Shown: positions 34,488-42,388 of the stretch, in pieces
How positions within the stretch are numbered: position 1 is the stretch's first letter
How the letters are laid out: every line of letters begins with the position of its first letter
Assembly (NCBI RefSeq): GCF_900107675.1
Contig: NZ_FNRI01000007.1
Span: 62,001 to 126,000 of the forward strand
DNA from: Alistipes timonensis JC136
GTDB lineage: Bacteria > Bacteroidota > Bacteroidia > Bacteroidales > Rikenellaceae
Length of the DNA: 64,000 nucleotides
Direction: 5' to 3'
The notes under the pieces: generated by a model
Databases searched by the model: none
What the model was told of the DNA's origin: nothing
What the model saw: only the letters and a program-made list of their open reading frames with translations
Translations under genes and position numbers: made by a program

Positions 34488-34774
34488 GACGGACCAAAAC
34501 GATGCTGATGGGCGACCTGCTGGAGGAGTTCTTCAAACGCCCCTATATCGCCGCGAAGGTCGCCGAAGGCAAACTGCCCGACACGTGGCGCGAAATCGTC
34601 GGCGACCGCGCCGCGGAGGTCACCACCGAACTGCGGCTGGAAAACCACATCCTCCATGTGCGCATCCAGTCGAGCGTACTGCGGTCGGAACTTTTCTACC
34701 AGCGCGAAGCGCTCCGGGAGGAGATCAACCGCCGTTCGGGGGTCCGGCTGGTCAACGCCGTAATCATCCGATAA
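34484..34774 (+). CDS. DUF721 (DciA-like) protein
   Basis: A 96-residue basic protein with the DUF721 fold, related to the C-terminal KH-like domain of DciA. DciA helps load the replicative helicase in bacteria without DnaC. Family marks are LLEEFFKRPYIAAKVAEGKLPDTWREIVG and the alternating strand LRLENHILHVRIQSSVLRSELFYQREAL. It overlaps recF by 4 nt, a pairing common in Bacteroidetes, which supports a replication or repair role. No ATPase or catalytic motif is present. A strong terminator starts at its stop codon. Confidence 0.85.
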   Translation: MRRTKTMLMGDLLEEFFKRPYIAAKVAEGKLPDTWREIVGDRAAEVTTELRLENHILHVRIQSSVLRSELFYQREALREEINRRSGVRLVNAVIIR

Positions 34775-34804
34775 AAAAATGCCCCTCGACGGAGGGGCAT
34801 TTTT
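34775..34804. terminator. Bidirectional terminator between DUF721 and ompA-like genes
   Basis: A 13-bp perfect stem (34775-34787/34792-34804, AAAAATGCCCCTC type) with loop GACG and T runs both ways; it serves two convergent genes. Confidence 0.92.
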
Positions 34805-34824
34805 CGTATCAGAGCTGTCCGGAC

Positions 34825-36027
34825 CTATTTCACGATCACGGCACGGTTGGCCTTCTGGTTATTCTTGTAAATATCCGGCTCGTTACCCTTGCCTTCGTAG
34901 GTCAGCTGCTTGGGATTCACACCGCACTTCACGAGGAAGTCGTAAACGTTCTTGGCCCGGTTGTCGGCGACACGGCGGTTGCCGGCGGCGGTGCCCGTCT
35001 GCTGGTCGGCATGGCCCACGATCGTGTAGACGCGGTCCTTCGGGCCGTCCTTGATCACGTCGGCCATCAGTTCGAGGCGGGTCTTGTCCTTGGACGTGAG
35101 CTTCGACATGCTGTAGTCGTAGAAGACGATCGAATAGGGGCTCAGCGTATTGGCATTCCGGGCGGCGGCAGCGGCTTCGGCGGCAGCCTTGGCAGCGGCG
35201 GCTTTGGCGGCGGCATCCGCAGCGGCAGCGGCAGCCTCGGCATCCTCTAACTGCTGGGCGAGCTGGGCATTCTGCGCCTCGAGAGCTGCTGCGGCGGCCA
35301 TGCTCGCAGCCACGGCATCCTGGAAAGCCTGGATGTCGGCGGCCGTATAACCCGGCACGCCGCGCTGCCAGCCGCGCTTGTTGAAGCGGTAGGTAAAGCC
35401 GGCCGTAGCCGAGAAGCCGAGCAGATAGCTGCCGTCCAGACGGGCGGGGCAAAGCTCCGCCTTGGAAAGCAGGCCCTTGAGCTCGATATTGAAATCGAAC
35501 GACGGCGAGAGGCGGAATTTGCTGAGCAGACCGTAGGCGAATGCGAATTCCTGATTGGTGTCGGCACCGTTGTCACGCTGGCTCTTATCCGTGAAGTTCG
35601 AAGCCATGTAACCGAAGCCGACGAACGGCACGGCATACCACGCACGGTCTTCCCGGTAGCCGCCGATCCAGTTCGAGAGGTTGACCATCAGGTCCGTATG
35701 AGCGAACAGGTAGGGCCAGGTCATCTTCCCGGCCTCGGGATCATAGTTGTTGAACCACCCGCCCTGCAGCTGCGCGCGCAGTCCGATTACCGGATGCACC
35801 CACTTGGTAAGCGAGAAGTTGCCCTCGAACCCGATCCGGTCGCCCAGCGACTTGAGGTTCGTGCCGTTGCTGAGCGCCGTTCCGGCGCCCGCTCCAAGCG
35901 AAATTTCCCAGTTATCCCAGAACCCATTGGAAACGAATCCCGAGAAACTCGGCTTCTTAGGCGTGTCTTGCGCCCACGCGGCCGAGGCAAAGGCCGCGAT
36001 CAGGAAAGTAAGGAAAATTCTTTTCAT
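34825..36027 (-). CDS. OmpA-family outer-membrane protein
   Basis: A 400-residue porin-like protein. A signal peptide (cleavage after ASAAWA, about residue 19) leads to an eight-stranded beta-barrel (about 20-215; SNGFWDNWEISLGAGAG, ATAGFTYRFNKRG). A striking Ala-rich helical linker covers roughly 240-290 with heptads of Ala, Glu and Lys, probably a coiled coil. The C-terminal OmpA/MotB domain binds peptidoglycan; its motif is VGHADQQTGTAAGNRRVADNRAKNVYDFL with the conserved Asp and Arg contacts. It links outer membrane and cell wall and is likely abundant. It is monocistronic with a terminator on each side. Confidence 0.92.
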   Translation of the reverse strand: MKRIFLTFLIAAFASAAWAQDTPKKPSFSGFVSNGFWDNWEISLGAGAGTALSNGTNLKSLGDRIGFEGNFSLTKWVHPVIGLRAQLQGGWFNNYDPEAGKMTWPYLFAHTDLMVNLSNWIGGYREDRAWYAVPFVGFGYMASNFTDKSQRDNGADTNQEFAFAYGLLSKFRLSPSFDFNIELKGLLSKAELCPARLDGSYLLGFSATAGFTYRFNKRGWQRGVPGYTAADIQAFQDAVAASMAAAAALEAQNAQLAQQLEDAEAAAAAADAAAKAAAAKAAAEAAAAARNANTLSPYSIVFYDYSMSKLTSKDKTRLELMADVIKDGPKDRVYTIVGHADQQTGTAAGNRRVADNRAKNVYDFLVKCGVNPKQLTYEGKGNEPDIYKNNQKANRAVIVK

Positions 36028-36140
36028 AGTGTACTCAGTATTTAAGTTAATGTACTGTCTCGGACGTAAATGTACATCACTTTTATCAACAATCGTTCAC
36101 TTTCAGCAAAAAAGTACACGCAAAGAGCGTTTTCGATACC

Positions 36141-36174
36141 AAAAGGCCGGAAAAGTAATCTTTCCCGGCCTTTT
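36141..36174 (-). terminator. Terminator after nrdJ
   Basis: A 10-bp stem (36141-36150/36165-36174, AAAAGGCCGG) with a 14-nt loop and a minus-strand T run, 32 nt beyond the nrdJ stop. Confidence 0.75.
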
Positions 36175-36205
36175 TAGAACATTAAATCAGACGTTTAGCG
36201 CCACA

Positions 36206-38758
36206 TCATCCGCACTTGGAATAGCCGCATGACATACAGGTCAGACACCCGTTCTGGTAGGCCATGTTCTCCTGACCGCAGCTCGGACACTTGCCTTTGG
36301 ACTTCGTGCCGTCGACGATATACTGTTTCAGCGCGCGGCATACACCCGTCTTCCAGGTGTTGATCGACTCGCTGTCCAGATGCAGGGACTCGATCAGCGA
36401 CACGGTCTTCTCGATGGGCATGCCGTGGCGCAACACGCCCGAGATCAGTTTCGCGTAGTTCCAGAACTCCTCGTTGAACAGGCGCGAAATGCCGCCGATG
36501 GTGTTCGTATAGCCGTAACGGTCGGTGTATTGGAAGTCATAACGCTTCGTTCCGTCGTCCTCCCGCACCTTTATAATAAAGCCCTTCTTGATTTTCGGCG
36601 GAATGTACATGGCATCCTCCTCGATCTTACCCGTGAAGACCTCGTAAGGGCGTCCGTCCTGCAGGCCCACGAAGGCGATCCAGTCCTCCGAACCGTTTTT
36701 GAACCGCACGATGTCGGCGGGAATGGACTTCGGACGCTTCTGCACCTCGCCGGGATGCTCCTCGCACCGCTTCTTTTTCTTGGAGTTCTTCTCCAGCAGC
36801 ACGCCGTCGCGGCAACCGTCGCGGTAGACCGTGACGCCCTTGCAGCCGCACTCCCACGCCGTGCGGTAAACGTCGGCCACCAACGCCTCCGAAACGTTGT
36901 TCGGCAGGTTCACCGTCACCGAGATCGAGTGGTCGACCCACTTCTGGATGGCGCCCTGCATCTTCACCTTGGCCACCCAGTCGATGTCGTTGGCCGTGGC
37001 TCCGTGATAGGGCGACGCAGCGACCCACTGGTCCAGCTCGGCGTCGGAGATCGTCGAGAGCTTCGACGTGTCGTATCCGTTCGCCTCCAGCCACTTCACG
37101 AAATTGTGGTGGTAGACGTTGTATTCCTGGAACTTTTCGCCCGTTTCGTCCTCATAGTCGACATGCGTGTCCTTGTCCGAAGGATTGATCTTGCGGCGGC
37201 GTTTGTAGACCGTGCGGAAGACCGGTTCGATGCCCGACGTGGTCTGCGACATGAGCGACGTGGTGCCCGTCGGGGCAATGGTCAGCATGGCGATATTGCG
37301 GCGGCCGACCTTCGTCATCTCCTCGTAGAGCGCCGGATCGGCCTCGCGGATGCGGGCGATCATCGGGTTGTTCGCCTCCTTGGCGGCGTCGTAGAGCGGG
37401 AAGGCACCGCGCTCGGCGGCCAGTTTCACCGAAGCCCCGTAAGCCGCCAACGCGAGGGCTTTCTGCACCTCGACGGCGAAATCCGTCGCCTCCTGCGTCC
37501 CGTAGCGCAGCCCCAGGGCGGCGAGCATGTCGCCCTCGGCCGTGATGCCGAGACCCGTGCGGCGGCCCTTCTGCGCCATTTCGCGGATCTTCTTCCACAA
37601 CTCCAGTTCCACGCGGCGCACATCCATATCCTCGGGATCGTCGGCGATCTTCTCGATGATCAGCTCGACCTTCTCCAGCTCGAGGTCGATGATGTCGTCC
37701 ATCATGTGCATCGCCTTGTAGACGTGGCTGCGGAACTTGTCGAAATCGAACTTCGCGTCGGCCTTGAAGGGATTCTCCACGTAGCTCAGCAGGTTCATGG
37801 CCAGCAGACGGCACGAATCGTAGGGGCAGAGCGGAATCTCACCGCAGGGATTGGTCGAAACCGTCGTGAAGCCTTCGTCGGCATAGCAGTCGGGAATGCT
37901 CTCGCGGATGATCGTATCCCAGAACAGCACGCCCGGCTCGGCCGATTTCCACGCGTTGTGGATGATCTTCTCCCAGAGTTTTTTGGCGTCGATGTCCTGT
38001 TCGTACTTGGGGGCGTCCGATTTGATCGGGAACTGCTGGTGGTATTTCTTGCCGGCAAGCGCCGCACGCATGAACTCGTCATCAATCTTGATCGAGACAT
38101 TGGCGCCCGTCACCTTGCCCGTGTCGACCTTGGCGTCGATGAACCGCTCGGCGTCGGGGTGTTTGATCGACAGCGACAGCATCAGCGCGCCGCGCCGTCC
38201 GTCCTGCGCCACCTCGCGCGTGGAGTTCGAGTAACGCTCCATGAAGGGCACGATGCCGGTCGACGTGAGCGCCGAGTTGAGCACCGGACTGCCCGTGGGA
38301 CGGATGTGCGAAAGGTCGTGACCCACGCCGCCGCGCCGTTTCATCAGCTGCACCTGCTCTTCGTCCATGCGGAAGATGCCGCCGTAAGAGTCGGCGGGGT
38401 GCTTGTGGCCGATCACGAAGCAGTTCGACAGCGACGCCACCTGGAAATTATTGCCGATACCGGTCATCGGTCCGCCCTGCGGAATGACATACCGGAAATG
38501 GTCGAGCAATTCGAACGCCTCCTCCTTTGAAAGCGGATTGGGGTATTTTTTCTCGATGCGGGCAATCTCACCGGCGATGCGTTCGTGCATCTCGCGCGGC
38601 GATTTCTCGTAAATGTTTCCGAAAGAGTCTTTGAGGGCGTACTTGCTTACCCACACCGTGGCGGCAAGATCGTCTCCGTCGAAATAGACTTTCGACTCGG
38701 CAACCGCGTCGTTGTAATCGACCTTCTGCGGAGCCTCAGCTTTGGTGGCTTTTGACAT
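36206..38758 (-). CDS. nrdJ: Adenosylcobalamin-dependent (class II) ribonucleotide reductase
   Basis: An 850-residue enzyme that reduces ribonucleotides to deoxyribonucleotides using a radical made from vitamin B12, so it works with or without oxygen. The N-terminal ATP-cone-like region is short. The ten-stranded barrel includes LSNCFVIG and the finger loop NPCGEIPLCPYDSCRL with catalytic Cys. A long NrdJ insert follows, and the C-terminus carries a Cys-rich zinc-ribbon-like tail (CPSCGQENMAYQNGC; CMSCGYSKCG) that probably recycles the active-site disulfide. The start ATG 38758 fits the conserved leader. No cobalamin riboswitch was seen upstream, but a perfect DnaA box is. It is monocistronic. 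Confidence 0.95.
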   Translation of the reverse strand: MSKATKAEAPQKVDYNDAVAESKVYFDGDDLAATVWVSKYALKDSFGNIYEKSPREMHERIAGEIARIEKKYPNPLSKEEAFELLDHFRYVIPQGGPMTGIGNNFQVASLSNCFVIGHKHPADSYGGIFRMDEEQVQLMKRRGGVGHDLSHIRPTGSPVLNSALTSTGIVPFMERYSNSTREVAQDGRRGALMLSLSIKHPDAERFIDAKVDTGKVTGANVSIKIDDEFMRAALAGKKYHQQFPIKSDAPKYEQDIDAKKLWEKIIHNAWKSAEPGVLFWDTIIRESIPDCYADEGFTTVSTNPCGEIPLCPYDSCRLLAMNLLSYVENPFKADAKFDFDKFRSHVYKAMHMMDDIIDLELEKVELIIEKIADDPEDMDVRRVELELWKKIREMAQKGRRTGLGITAEGDMLAALGLRYGTQEATDFAVEVQKALALAAYGASVKLAAERGAFPLYDAAKEANNPMIARIREADPALYEEMTKVGRRNIAMLTIAPTGTTSLMSQTTSGIEPVFRTVYKRRRKINPSDKDTHVDYEDETGEKFQEYNVYHHNFVKWLEANGYDTSKLSTISDAELDQWVAASPYHGATANDIDWVAKVKMQGAIQKWVDHSISVTVNLPNNVSEALVADVYRTAWECGCKGVTVYRDGCRDGVLLEKNSKKKKRCEEHPGEVQKRPKSIPADIVRFKNGSEDWIAFVGLQDGRPYEVFTGKIEEDAMYIPPKIKKGFIIKVREDDGTKRYDFQYTDRYGYTNTIGGISRLFNEEFWNYAKLISGVLRHGMPIEKTVSLIESLHLDSESINTWKTGVCRALKQYIVDGTKSKGKCPSCGQENMAYQNGCLTCMSCGYSKCG

Positions 38759-38868
38759 AACTACTTTATTCTTATCTATTTTCTCAGATTTCTGCGTCCC
38801 GGCCGGAGAATCCCGGTTCTACAAAATTGCGGCTTTTCCCAATAAAAAACCAACGGCAGGGACCTATT

Positions 38869-38888
38869 TTATCCACAAATTATTTACA
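38869..38888 (-). promoter_or_regulatory. Two DnaA-box-like sites upstream of nrdJ
   Basis: TTATCCACA at 38869-38877 is a 9/9 DnaA box. TTATTTACA at 38880-38888 matches the relaxed TTATNCACA consensus at all but one position. Their starts are 11 bp apart, one helical turn. They lie about 110 bp upstream of the nrdJ start codon. Confidence 0.5.
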
Positions 38889-38897
38889 AAAGACGAA

Positions 38898-38929
38898 AAG
38901 GCGCGCCCCAGGCATCCGGGACGCACCTT
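38898..38929 (-). terminator. Terminator after ridA
   Basis: A 12-position stem with two mismatches (38898-38909/38918-38929) is followed on the minus strand by TTTTCG. Confidence 0.65.
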
Positions 38930-38946
38930 CGGATTGTCCGCGGAAG

Positions 38947-39321
38947 CTATTTCACCGCCACGGCGTCGATCTCGACCAGCGCGCCCATCGGCAGCGCCGC
39001 GACCTCGTAGCACATGCGCGCAGGCATCCGGTCCGTGAAGAACTCGGCATAGACGGCGTTCATGGCCGCGAAATCGCCGATAGACTGCAACAGGACGGTG
39101 GTTTTCACCACGTCGGAATAGTCGTATCCCCCTTCGCGGAGGATGTGGCCCAGGTTGGTGAGCGACTGGCGCGTCTGGGCTTCGATGCCTTCGGCCATCC
39201 GGCCCGTCGCGGCGTCGATCGGGAGCTGCCCCGAAACATAGAGCGTGCCGCCGGCCTCCACGGCCTGCGAATAGGGACCCACGGCCTTGGGCGCATGGGG
39301 CGATGCGATGATGGTTTTCAT
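38947..39321 (-). CDS. ridA: RidA-family enamine/imine deaminase
   Basis: A 124-residue trimeric protein of the YjgF/YER057c/UK114 family. RidA hydrolyses reactive 2-aminoacrylate and related imines released by PLP enzymes such as threonine or serine dehydratase, protecting cellular enzymes. The signature SPHAPKAVGPYSQAV opens the protein. GTLYVSGQLPIDAATG follows, then the catalytic Arg in PARMCYEVAALPMGALVEIDAVA. Length is typical. It is divergent from a META-domain lipoprotein and has its own promoter. Confidence 0.95.
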   Translation of the reverse strand: MKTIIASPHAPKAVGPYSQAVEAGGTLYVSGQLPIDAATGRMAEGIEAQTRQSLTNLGHILREGGYDYSDVVKTTVLLQSIGDFAAMNAVYAEFFTDRMPARMCYEVAALPMGALVEIDAVAVK

Positions 39322-39344
39322 AGGTAAAAGTGTCGTTACGACAC

Positions 39345-39372
39345 CAAAGGTACGATTAATTCCCTATATTTG
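39345..39372. promoter_or_regulatory. Divergent promoter boxes for ridA and the META lipoprotein
   Basis: TACCTTTG on the minus strand (39352-39345) for ridA and TATATTTG on the plus strand (39365-39372) for the lipoprotein. Both match TAnnTTTG exactly; their -33 elements are weak. Confidence 0.65.
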
Positions 39373-39396
39373 CAGCAACGAACAAACGAAAATCAG

Positions 39397-39825
39397 ATGA
39401 AGATTTTACTCCGAATTGCGGTTGTCGCTGTCACCGGGGCACTTATCGCCGGATGCTGCAACTGCCGCGCCTACCAGAAAAAAGCCCGCCGCCCCCTGGC
39501 GGGGACCGAATGGCAGCTGATCCAGCTCGGCGGGGAGACCGTCCGTCCCGAAAAGGGCACGTTCACCCTCACGCTGCTGGCCGAAGGCAACCGCCTGTCG
39601 GCTGTCGGAGCCTGCAACCGCCTGTCGGGCATCTACAAGACCGACGACAAACGCTCCCTGAAACTGGGACCGATCGCCTCGACGATGATGGCCTGCCCCG
39701 GGATGGAGCGGGAACACGCATTCGCGCAGGCGCTCGAAGCGACGACCCACTACGACATGGACGGCCCGATGCTGCTGCTGCTGAGCAACGGCGAATTAAA
39801 GGCCGTCTTCCAGGCGAAACCCTGA
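39397..39825 (+). CDS. META-domain lipoprotein (HslJ-like)
   Basis: A 142-residue lipoprotein. The signal peptide ends at the lipobox LIAGC (Cys about residue 18), followed by CNCR. The META domain matches its family: LAGTEWQLIQLGGETV, LSAVGACNRLSGIYK and LKLGPIASTMMACPGMEREHAFAQAL. The domain occurs in HslJ, a stress-linked outer-membrane lipoprotein, but its biochemical function is not settled. ATG 39397 is chosen because the frame start upstream lies inside the promoter box. It is convergent with mdh and shares its terminator. Confidence 0.88.
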   Translation: MKILLRIAVVAVTGALIAGCCNCRAYQKKARRPLAGTEWQLIQLGGETVRPEKGTFTLTLLAEGNRLSAVGACNRLSGIYKTDDKRSLKLGPIASTMMACPGMEREHAFAQALEATTHYDMDGPMLLLLSNGELKAVFQAKP

Positions 39826-39843
39826 CAGGATCGCGCCGCAAAA

Positions 39844-39880
39844 AACATCCCGGTTCTCTGCAACAGAGGACCGGGATGTT
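39844..39880. terminator. Terminator between META lipoprotein and mdh
   Basis: A 17-bp stem with one wobble (39844-39860/39864-39880) and loop CAA. A T6 run exists on the minus strand only, so it mainly ends mdh. Confidence 0.82.
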
Positions 39881-39897
39881 CAATATCAGGGAATACC

Positions 39898-40896
39898 TTA
39901 CCGCAGATTCGGATTCAGACGTCCCCACTCCTCCACGGGAGGCAGAATGCCCATCGAGATCACCTCGTCGCGCAGTTTGCACAGGTGCTCGTAGCTCTCC
40001 GTGAGCTTCTTGTGCTCCGCAGCCGTGCCCTGCACGTTCTTGTACGCGACACCCTCCTTCGTGATGGAGGTCTCCATCGCCATCAGGATATGTTTGAACT
40101 CGTCGTTGTGCACGAACACGCCGGCAGGGTATTCGAACGGTTTGCCGCCCATGGCCGCCGCGATCATGCAGATCGAGAGGTAGGCCGGGCTCTGGAACGA
40201 CGAACGGCCCCGCAGGTCGATGATGTGCTTGCCGCCCTGGATCACCCGCTGCTGCAGGTCGGCCCAGTCGCCTTCGGGCATCTCCTTGCCGATCAGCTCC
40301 GAAAGGGGCCGTCCGGCGACGAGCGTCGTCGAGGCGAAAACCGCCATCTGCTCGCCGTGGCCGCCGTAGGTGCGGCAGTTGCGGATCTCGTCGGGCGAAA
40401 TTTTGAAGTACTTGGCCAGTTCCGAGCGCAGGCGCGTGGAATCCAGCGCCGCGAGGGTCGAAACCTGCGAGGGTTTCAGCCCCGCGTAGATCAGCGCGAT
40501 GAGGCCCGTAATGTCGGCCGGGTTGAAGACCACCACGACGTGCTTCACATCCGGACAGTAAGCTTTGAGGTCTTTGCCGAACTGGGCGGCGATCTCGGCG
40601 TTGCCTTTCAGCAGGTCCTCGCGCGTCATGCCCGCCTTGCGGGCGGCGCCGCCCGACGATACGACATAGGCCGCATCGGTCAGGGCCTCTTTAATGTCGG
40701 TCGTAAAGGTGATGTTCACCCCCTCGAAGGCGCAGTGGAAAAGTTCTTCGGCCACGCCCTCGAGCGCCGGTCCGTAAGGATCGTACAGGCAAATGTTGGG
40801 CGTCAGGCGCATCATCAGCGCCGTCTGAGCCATGTTCGAGCCGATCATGCCGGCCGCACCCACGATCGTGAGTTTCTCGTTCGTTACAAAATCCAT
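39898..40896 (-). CDS. mdh: Malate dehydrogenase
   Basis: A 332-residue NAD-dependent dehydrogenase interconverting malate and oxaloacetate. In fermenting Bacteroidales it runs toward malate, on the way to fumarate and succinate. The Rossmann opening is LTIVGAAGMIGSNMAQ. VFNPADITGLIA is the loop that positions substrate Arg, and the catalytic His lies in YGGHGEQMAVF with the Asp in an earlier DSTRL segment. Fumarase is also in this window (44.5 kb), so two steps of the succinate branch are close together though not in one operon. A recR-batDE unit lies upstream with a hairpin between. Confidence 0.92.
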   Translation of the reverse strand: MDFVTNEKLTIVGAAGMIGSNMAQTALMMRLTPNICLYDPYGPALEGVAEELFHCAFEGVNITFTTDIKEALTDAAYVVSSGGAARKAGMTREDLLKGNAEIAAQFGKDLKAYCPDVKHVVVVFNPADITGLIALIYAGLKPSQVSTLAALDSTRLRSELAKYFKISPDEIRNCRTYGGHGEQMAVFASTTLVAGRPLSELIGKEMPEGDWADLQQRVIQGGKHIIDLRGRSSFQSPAYLSICMIAAAMGGKPFEYPAGVFVHNDEFKHILMAMETSITKEGVAYKNVQGTAAEHKKLTESYEHLCKLRDEVISMGILPPVEEWGRLNPNLR

Positions 40897-40958
40897 AGTA
40901 TATTGTGTTTTGGTACCTTCGTTGCCGCGGCCGGCGGCCGCATTTCGGCTCCAGCCAC

Positions 40959-40979
40959 ACCCCGCCCGTTAAGCGGGGT
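40959..40979 (-). terminator. Possible terminator at the recR stop
   Basis: A 7-bp GC hairpin (40959-40965/40973-40979, ACCCCGC/GCGGGGT) overlaps the recR stop codon. It lacks a good U-tract, so termination may be partial. Confidence 0.4.
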
Positions 40980-41571
40980 CTATCTCCCGGCGGTTGAGCA
41001 GGGCGTGGGTGATCGTCAGCTCGTCGACGTATTCCAATTCGTCGCCGAAACCGATGCCGCGGGCAATGGAGGTAACTTTCAGCCCGGGGAACTGCCTCAG
41101 GCGGTTCATCAGGTAAAAAAGCGTCGTTTCGCCCTCGACCGAAGTCGAGATGGCGATGATTACCTCCTTCACCCCGCCGCGGGCGATGCGGTCGCACAGC
41201 AGGTCGATCTTCAGGTCCGAAGGCGAGATACCCTGCATCGGCGAAATCACCCCTCCCAGCACGTGGTACATACCCCGGTACTGGCGCGTATTCTCGACCG
41301 AGAGCACGTCGGCGACCTGCTCCACGACGCAGATCGTCGCATGGTCCCGTTCCCGGTCGGCGCAGATCGGACAGACCTCCTCGTCGGAGAGGTTGTTGCA
41401 CTGCGAGCAGTACTTCACCTCGTTGCGGAAGCGGTCGATACTGGCGGTCATCTCGGCCACCGAATCCCGCTCCATGCGCAGGATATGGATGGCCAGACGC
41501 AACGCTGTGCGGCGTCCCACGCCCGGGAGCTTCGACAGCTCGCCGACGACATCCTGTAAAAGCTTCGACAT
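40969..41571 (-). CDS. recR: Recombination protein RecR
   Basis: A 200-residue ring-forming partner of RecF and RecO in loading RecA at single-strand gaps. The N-terminal helix-hairpin-helix reads LSKLPGVGRRTALRLAIHIL. The four-Cys zinc finger is CSQCNNLSDEEVCPIC. The Toprim domain has CVVEQVADVLSVENT with the acidic residues and YRGMYHVLGG. Length equals the family standard. Its ATG directly abuts the batE stop, so it is cotranscribed with batD-batE. Confidence 0.96.
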   Translation of the reverse strand: MSKLLQDVVGELSKLPGVGRRTALRLAIHILRMERDSVAEMTASIDRFRNEVKYCSQCNNLSDEEVCPICADRERDHATICVVEQVADVLSVENTRQYRGMYHVLGGVISPMQGISPSDLKIDLLCDRIARGGVKEVIIAISTSVEGETTLFYLMNRLRQFPGLKVTSIARGIGFGDELEYVDELTITHALLNRREIDPA

Positions 41572-42384
41572 CTAAATCGTTTCGATCGTTTTGCATTCGA
41601 GCCACCCCTTCTTGCCGTCGGCAATGGTGACCTCGCACCAGTTGTCGAGGCGGTCGGTGATCTCGACGAGCGTGCCCTCATGCAGCACGAAGAGGTCCGT
41701 CGCCGACTTGTCGGGCGAACTCTTCACGGCCGTCGAGAGCGACATCACCACGGCCTGCGTGTCGTCCAGCATCTCGCGCCGCTCGCCCATGGCGAACCAG
41801 CTCGTGAGCATGAACACCGCCACGGCGACGAGCGTTCCGTAGAAGCCCGTCTTGCGCAACGGCAAACGCTGTGCCAGCAAATAGGCCAGGAACAGCGCCA
41901 GGGCGCAGACCAATGCCGCGAGCGAGACGATGCTCCATGCCGTGCAGCTCATCGTGTGACGCACGTCGCGCATCCACTCCGTGAGGAAAAACTCGGGAAT
42001 CTGCTCGATATTGTCCTTCGTGCGGGCTTCGGCGACGCTCAGGTTGTAGCGGATATCGTCGTTGCCCGGGGCCAGCCGCAGGGCCCGGCGGTAAAAGAGA
42101 ACGGACTTGCCCAGCTGTCCCTCCTTAAAATAGGAGTTGGCCAGGTTGTAGTAGAGTTTCACGGAGGTGAGCCCGCGCGAAAGAATCTGTTCGTAAACCT
42201 CCGTCGCAGTATGGAAATCACCGTTGATATAGGCCGTGTTGGCGCGGTCCCACAACTGCTCGGGCGAAGCCTCCGCAGCGGACTGCACGACGGGAGCGGG
42301 CTGTGCCGCGCTGTCGGCGCTCTCCTGCGCACGCGCGCAGAGAATGCCGAACGTCAGAATCAGGAATATGGTCAGTCGCTTCAT
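41572..42384 (-). CDS. batE: BatE: TPR and SH3-like aerotolerance protein
   Basis: A 270-residue periplasm-facing protein of the Bacteroides aerotolerance (Bat) system. It has a signal peptide (residues 1-19, ending CARA). Two or three TPR units follow (LWDRANTAYINGDFHTATEVYEQIL; LYYNLANSYFKEGQLGKSVLFYRRAL), then two membrane helices (about 155-205), and a C-terminal bacterial SH3 domain (LFVLHEGTLVEITDRLDNWCEVTIADGKKGW). In Bacteroides fragilis, Bat proteins are linked to growth after oxygen exposure; the mechanism is not settled. It follows batD by 4 nt and abuts recR. Confidence 0.85.
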   Translation of the reverse strand: MKRLTIFLILTFGILCARAQESADSAAQPAPVVQSAAEASPEQLWDRANTAYINGDFHTATEVYEQILSRGLTSVKLYYNLANSYFKEGQLGKSVLFYRRALRLAPGNDDIRYNLSVAEARTKDNIEQIPEFFLTEWMRDVRHTMSCTAWSIVSLAALVCALALFLAYLLAQRLPLRKTGFYGTLVAVAVFMLTSWFAMGERREMLDDTQAVVMSLSTAVKSSPDKSATDLFVLHEGTLVEITDRLDNWCEVTIADGKKGWLECKTIETI

Positions 42385-42388
42385 AACA

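Noticed and set aside
36380..38530. 716-codon plus-strand frame opposite nrdJ
   Set aside because: Shadow of nrdJ with the same compositional signature; no promoter.
38759..38946. Cobalamin riboswitch upstream of the B12-dependent reductase
   Set aside because: No B12-box core or conserved multi-stem fold could be found in the 190 bases; nrdJ uses cofactor but seems not to be controlled this way.
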